Source of the DNA: Spirogloea muscicola
Taxonomy: Eukaryota; Streptophyta; Zygnematophyceae; Spirogloeales; Spirogloeaceae
NCBI GenBank assembly: GCA_009602725.1
Contig: WELB01000333.1
Span: 29,842-42,807 of the forward strand
Length of the DNA stretch: 12,966 bases
Direction: 5' to 3'
The notes under the pieces were generated by a model. The model was not told the origin of the DNA, searched no databases, and saw nothing but the letters and a program-made list of their open reading frames with translations. Positions 11,101 to 12,966 of the stretch are shown here, piece by piece (within the stretch, counting starts at the first letter, position 1; each line of letters starts with the position of its first letter). Both the position numbers and the translations under genes were made by a program.

Positions 11101-12842
11101 GCGAACCCGGCCGGGTGTGCCTGGCCACCAGAAGCTAAGGTAAAGTCAAGGTCAAATAGGACGTCTATATATCAGCTGATACATGTCATCAGTTGCACTT
11201 TTTGGTCAGGTTTGGCCCTTGATCAGGATCCTTGGATACTATTGCGGCCTACAGGGAGGGCATGTAGCAGCGCACCGGCGGATTTCGTCCTGCCATTGAC
11301 GCAGGATGGCGGGTGGGCAGACGATGAGCGTGGCGCGGCACACGCCCTCCACTTCATCGCCAGCCAGAATCTCCTGGCACTCACCACATGCAAAAGCAGC
11401 CCCATCGCTGTCGCCACTGCCGCTGGTGCCGCCTTGCGCAGGCGTGAGCAATCGGAGCGATGCTTGGCTGCGAGAGCGTCGCCGCCGATTGCTCGCCGCG
11501 CTCCGCAGACTCGTGGCAGCATCGTCGGCGACGGCGTCCAGCGCCTCGCCGGCACAGCCGTCGTCGTCGCCACAATTGGCAGCAGCCTCTGTGACGGCGC
11601 TGCCTGTCACGCTGCCAGGCGAAGCGGCGCCGTCCTCCGCTGCAGCCGACTGCTGGGCCTCGGGTCGCGACTTCTTCGGCGCCCGGTATCCAACACACTT
11701 GGCGTGCTGCCACACATCACAGAGGTCGCACTGCACCCAGGTGCCGCTGTAGGCTCCGTCATCCTCTACGACGCCGCAGGGGCAGTCCACACGTTCGGCA
11801 CGTCGGGCCGCCAGGGCTGTGGCCACCCTTGCAGATGGCGATGCCGCTGCCGTCGACGGCGGCGCCGGCGGACCAGGGTTGGCAAGCACGCAAGCCAGGA
11901 GCTCGACAGTCTTGCCGAGGCCCATCTCGTCGGCCAGGATGCCGCCTCGCACGGGCGCCGGAGCGGCATACGGCTCCCGGGAGAACTGGCCACTGCATGA
12001 CATGACGCACGAGGGAGCAGGATCATAATCACATCACAGTCAGGGCTTTACACTAAAGTATCACTGAAAATTTGATATACTTATTCCACGTAATAAATAG
12101 GGTTAGTGCTTGCCTGTAGGGATTGTAGTACACAGCCTCGCCTCCGCCGGGCGCCATGCCAAGCGGGGCGACCGCCGTCCACAGCGGGTGCAACCGGCGC
12201 TGCCCATTGGGCGCAGCGGTATCGACGGCGCCGTGCTCGCGGTCGACCATCCAGCGCGCAGCCCGCCGCTGGTAGGGCCGCAGCACGGGGAGAAGCGCCG
12301 GGAGGTCCACGTCCAGCTCCAGCTCCCGCCTGTTGAGAAACAGGACGGCAGGCCGACATATTGTGGCATCTGAATTTGGTATAGAGGCTCAGCGAGGGAT
12401 GAGGAAATTGCTTGGTTGTAAGTTCAAGTGCCAAATAAGCAGCACAATGCTGTGGTCGGAGTACTTTGGCCATAATCGGGGTCTAAGGTTTCAGAACTAG
12501 GGTTTGCAGTTGGAGTTTAGGATTGGCTTTCAGGATTTAATGAGGGTCTAGGATTTACTTAGGAGGCTTGGGATTCAAGAGGGAGACATAGTCTTGATGG
12601 AGTTAATCGCTCCTGGAATTGAGGATGTTCCTGATAAGTGTAAATTAGAAAAGGACAGTGGCAGTTGCCGCCGTTGCACACCCGGACGGACGAGCGGCCT
12701 CGTAGATGGCGGCGGTGCCATCATCGGCGCCGCCCCTCGCCAAGGGGCTGCCCGGCTGCGACGGCGGCGGCAGCGCGACGTCCGGCCGGAGCCATGCCAT
12801 GGCGGCCGCCACGCGGCCGTCCCGCTCCCGGCGGGCCGTCAA
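4802..12842 (-). CDS. SHPRH: SHPRH-type SNF2 translocase with PHD finger and RING E3 ligase domain (5'-partial, 16 exons, one frameshift)
   Basis: Exons in transcript order: 12842-12682, 12329-12114, 11992-11276, 11120-10884, 10710-10451, 10351-9821, 9456-9073, 8791-8604, 8500-8284, 8109-7873, 7607-7482, 7266-6795, 6551-6277, 5985-5834, 5612-5363, 5191-4802. Phase agrees at all junctions. Visible protein is about 1,603 residues (human and plant SHPRH are near 1,670). Order: linker IYEAARPSG and LRPYQRRAARWMV (1-125), Walker A DEMGLGKT (147-154), PHD (196-331), motif Ia LIVCPPAILRQW, DEAQ (463-466), motif III, long helical region, RING (1225-1275), helicase C motifs V and VI (GANGLNL; NRVHRIGQ). 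Family role: nuclear ATP-driven translocase and E3 ligase that builds Lys63 chains on PCNA in DNA-damage tolerance. No linker-histone (H15) domain is seen, as in plant forms. The N-terminus is lost at the window edge. The least certain boundaries are the starts of exons 8791 and 10351 and the end at 7873. Confidence 0.92.
5224..5263. repeat. Two tandem copies of an 18-bp unit, period 22
   Basis: The 18-mer cctcaaagactagtataa occurs at 5224-5241 and again at 5246-5263 without mismatch, separated by four bases. It lies in the last SHPRH intron (5192-5362). A recent local duplication is the simplest explanation. Confidence 0.9.
5363..5985 (-). other. SHPRH: SHPRH second helicase lobe (helicase C), two exons
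   Basis: Exons 5985-5834 and 5612-5363. The first gives LEAVVRRVKWLLATDSGAK, then VLIFSTWHEVLDVV (motif IV region). The second gives DLDLAIRHFQ, a Gly/Asn/Lys-rich loop, CLLLPVQQGANGLNL with EAQHVLLVEPLLNPA (motif V) and QAVNRVHRIGQ (motif VI, 5416-5393) with its arginine pair. These are the residues needed for ATP hydrolysis coupling in SNF2 enzymes. Confidence 0.93.
6277..7266 (-). other. SHPRH: SHPRH RING finger, split across two exons
   Basis: Exons 7266-6795 and 6551-6277. Helical segments (ALRKEFAEVRVL, LDELNMATTRIRLRL, AKAKGQLRYLKGL) lead to a C3HC4 RING: C1225-x2-C1228-x12-C1241-x-H1243-x2-C1246-x2-C1249-x22-C1272-x2-C1275. The phase-1 intron (donor GTGAGC at 6794) splits the codon of the ligand C1249, T|GC. 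Joining gives HLLCCKC-TFALADR, like the plant family pattern. After the RING, a polar linker leads to GSYGTK, the start of the second helicase lobe. All eight ligands are present, so E3 activity with an E2 enzyme is expected. Confidence 0.9.
6655..6748. repeat. Two tandem copies of a 42-bp block, period 52
   Basis: The blocks 6655-6696 and 6707-6748 differ at three of 42 positions; both contain ccctcg, gtgtgcca and atcagtggagcagca. They sit in the intron that splits the RING finger (6552-6794). A short agc-triplet run follows the second copy (to about 6764). Confidence 0.9.
8284..10351 (-). other. SHPRH: SHPRH central region: lobe-linking helical segment and Cys pairs (four exons)
   Basis: Exons 10351-9821, 9456-9073, 8791-8604 and 8500-8284 encode the stretch between the two helicase lobes. 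Family-typical segments are LARALFGELMWRTPKADV, LLRLRQACCHPQIG, MGEILEVLTTKARLEAEEAQ, ALNGLAALAV and SWWHAALAQV. The FRDVAGLQLVLRRELDAL segment follows, and a CGSCHSEF…CPFCRADEVIQ pair set could bind zinc. A Gly/Asn/Ser-rich insert (around NGSSIVNRP to GSGGSGNGNRAL) sits before TATEWSKVLGPLLRL and is likely a flexible loop. ACCHPQ is the conserved segment found in Rad5/SHPRH proteins. Confidence 0.85.
10451..10710 (-). other. SHPRH: SHPRH exon with DEAQ box and motif III, carrying a +1 frameshift
   Basis: The exon reads YRVLPTPLTRLTWRRVCLDE and on through the DEAQ box (10655-10644) to ARWCITG (motif III). At 10563-10565 the frame breaks. The next family-typical segment (TPVQRGFDDLFGLLRFL, then WWTRVLLRPYQ) is fully open but one frame over. 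The exon is 260 bases, and phase at its two ends requires 259, so there is exactly one surplus base. Without correction, translation stops about 21 codons later. Confidence 0.88.
10563..10565 (-). pseudogene. SHPRH: Site of single-base insertion in helicase motif III
   Basis: On the coding strand the bases are ATT ACA GGG C ACG CCC. The conserved peptide I-T-G-T-P needs one base fewer, most simply two G in place of three. No intron of credible size removes the extra base without deleting the conserved WCIT residues. All other exons are intact, which favours a sequencing or assembly error over a dead gene, but a real disabling mutation remains possible. Confidence 0.8.
11276..11992 (-). other. 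SHPRH: SHPRH exon with Walker A motif and PHD finger
   Basis: The exon opens with GQFSREPY, then GGILADEMGLGKTVELL, the nucleotide-binding motif I (DEMGLGKT at 11931-11908). The PHD finger follows as C-x-C (196, 198), C-x2-C in WVQCDLCDVWQH (214, 217), H222, C225 and a last C-x2-C (328, 331). Between C225 and C328 sits an insert of about 100 residues rich in Ala, Ser and Asp with a basic patch SNRRRRSRSQ. The exon ends with motif Ia, LIVCPPAILRQWQDEIR. A PHD finger placed between motifs I and Ia is the hallmark of SHPRH among Rad5-like proteins. All eight zinc ligands are present. Confidence 0.9.
11993..12113 (-). other. SHPRH: GC-AG intron in the SHPRH gene
   Basis: On the minus strand the upstream exon ends CCCTACAG and the intron begins GCAAGC, the usual form of the rare GC donor; it ends ATGCAG. 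Splicing gives NPY-S-GQFSRE, matching the family pattern NP[FY]SGNFS, with AG+T forming the Ser codon. No GT nearby restores both frame and conserved residues. Confidence 0.85.
12480..12575. repeat. Degenerate TAGGGTTT-like motif cluster in an intron
   Basis: The first visible SHPRH intron (12330-12681) contains tagggttt (12498-12505) and several looser variants such as gtttagga, caggattt and tctaggattt. On the gene's own strand the exact copy reads AAACCCTA, the plant telo-box core. Only one copy is exact, so this may be ordinary low-complexity sequence. Confidence 0.35.
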
Positions 12843-12843
12843 G

Positions 12844-12966
<123 letters not shown>

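Noticed and set aside
11212-12000. 262-codon plus-strand open frame
   Set aside because: It lies antisense to the SHPRH exon that carries Walker A and the PHD finger, whose identity is clear.

Overview
The window looks like nuclear DNA of a green alga. The exons are GC-rich with strong G/C third-position bias. The introns are shorter and more AT-rich (99 to 364 bp in the right-hand gene). The left-hand gene has a plastid-style presequence, and the right-hand gene has the architecture of plant SHPRH. A chlorophyte, probably a trebouxiophyte, is my best guess; this rests on style, not on a match to a named species. There is no bacterial operon structure, CRISPR array or recognisable transposon.

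Two protein-coding genes face each other tail to tail. On the left (+, about 67 to 2597) is a three-exon gene for an unrecognised protein of about 694 residues. It has an N-terminal targeting region with an RR-plus-hydrophobic stretch, one clear transmembrane helix near residues 363-385, and a long polar, low-complexity C-terminal half. Its second intron contains a tRNA-like cloverleaf on the same strand (627-705) with a Leu CAA anticodon.

On the right (-, 12842 down to 4802) is a gene whose 16 visible exons rebuild almost all of an SHPRH-type protein. This is a SNF2-family translocase carrying a PHD finger and a RING E3 domain (Rad5/HLTF/SHPRH group, DNA-damage tolerance). The reading phase agrees at every one of the 15 introns I placed. 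The reconstructed part is about 1,603 residues, close to full-length plant and animal SHPRH; the N-terminus lies beyond the right edge. Two things stand out: one extra base inside helicase motif III (10563-10565) that breaks the frame, and one intron with a GC instead of a GT donor.

The space between the two stop codons (2598-4801) has no ORF I believe in and is read as 3' UTRs plus intergenic DNA. Two introns of the SHPRH gene hold small tandem duplications. The window ends in a run of 123 A, which looks like a contig-end artefact or unresolved homopolymer. I see no convincing sign of a new multi-gene system. The tRNA-like element, the motif III frameshift and the unknown plastid-type membrane protein are the items most worth a second look.
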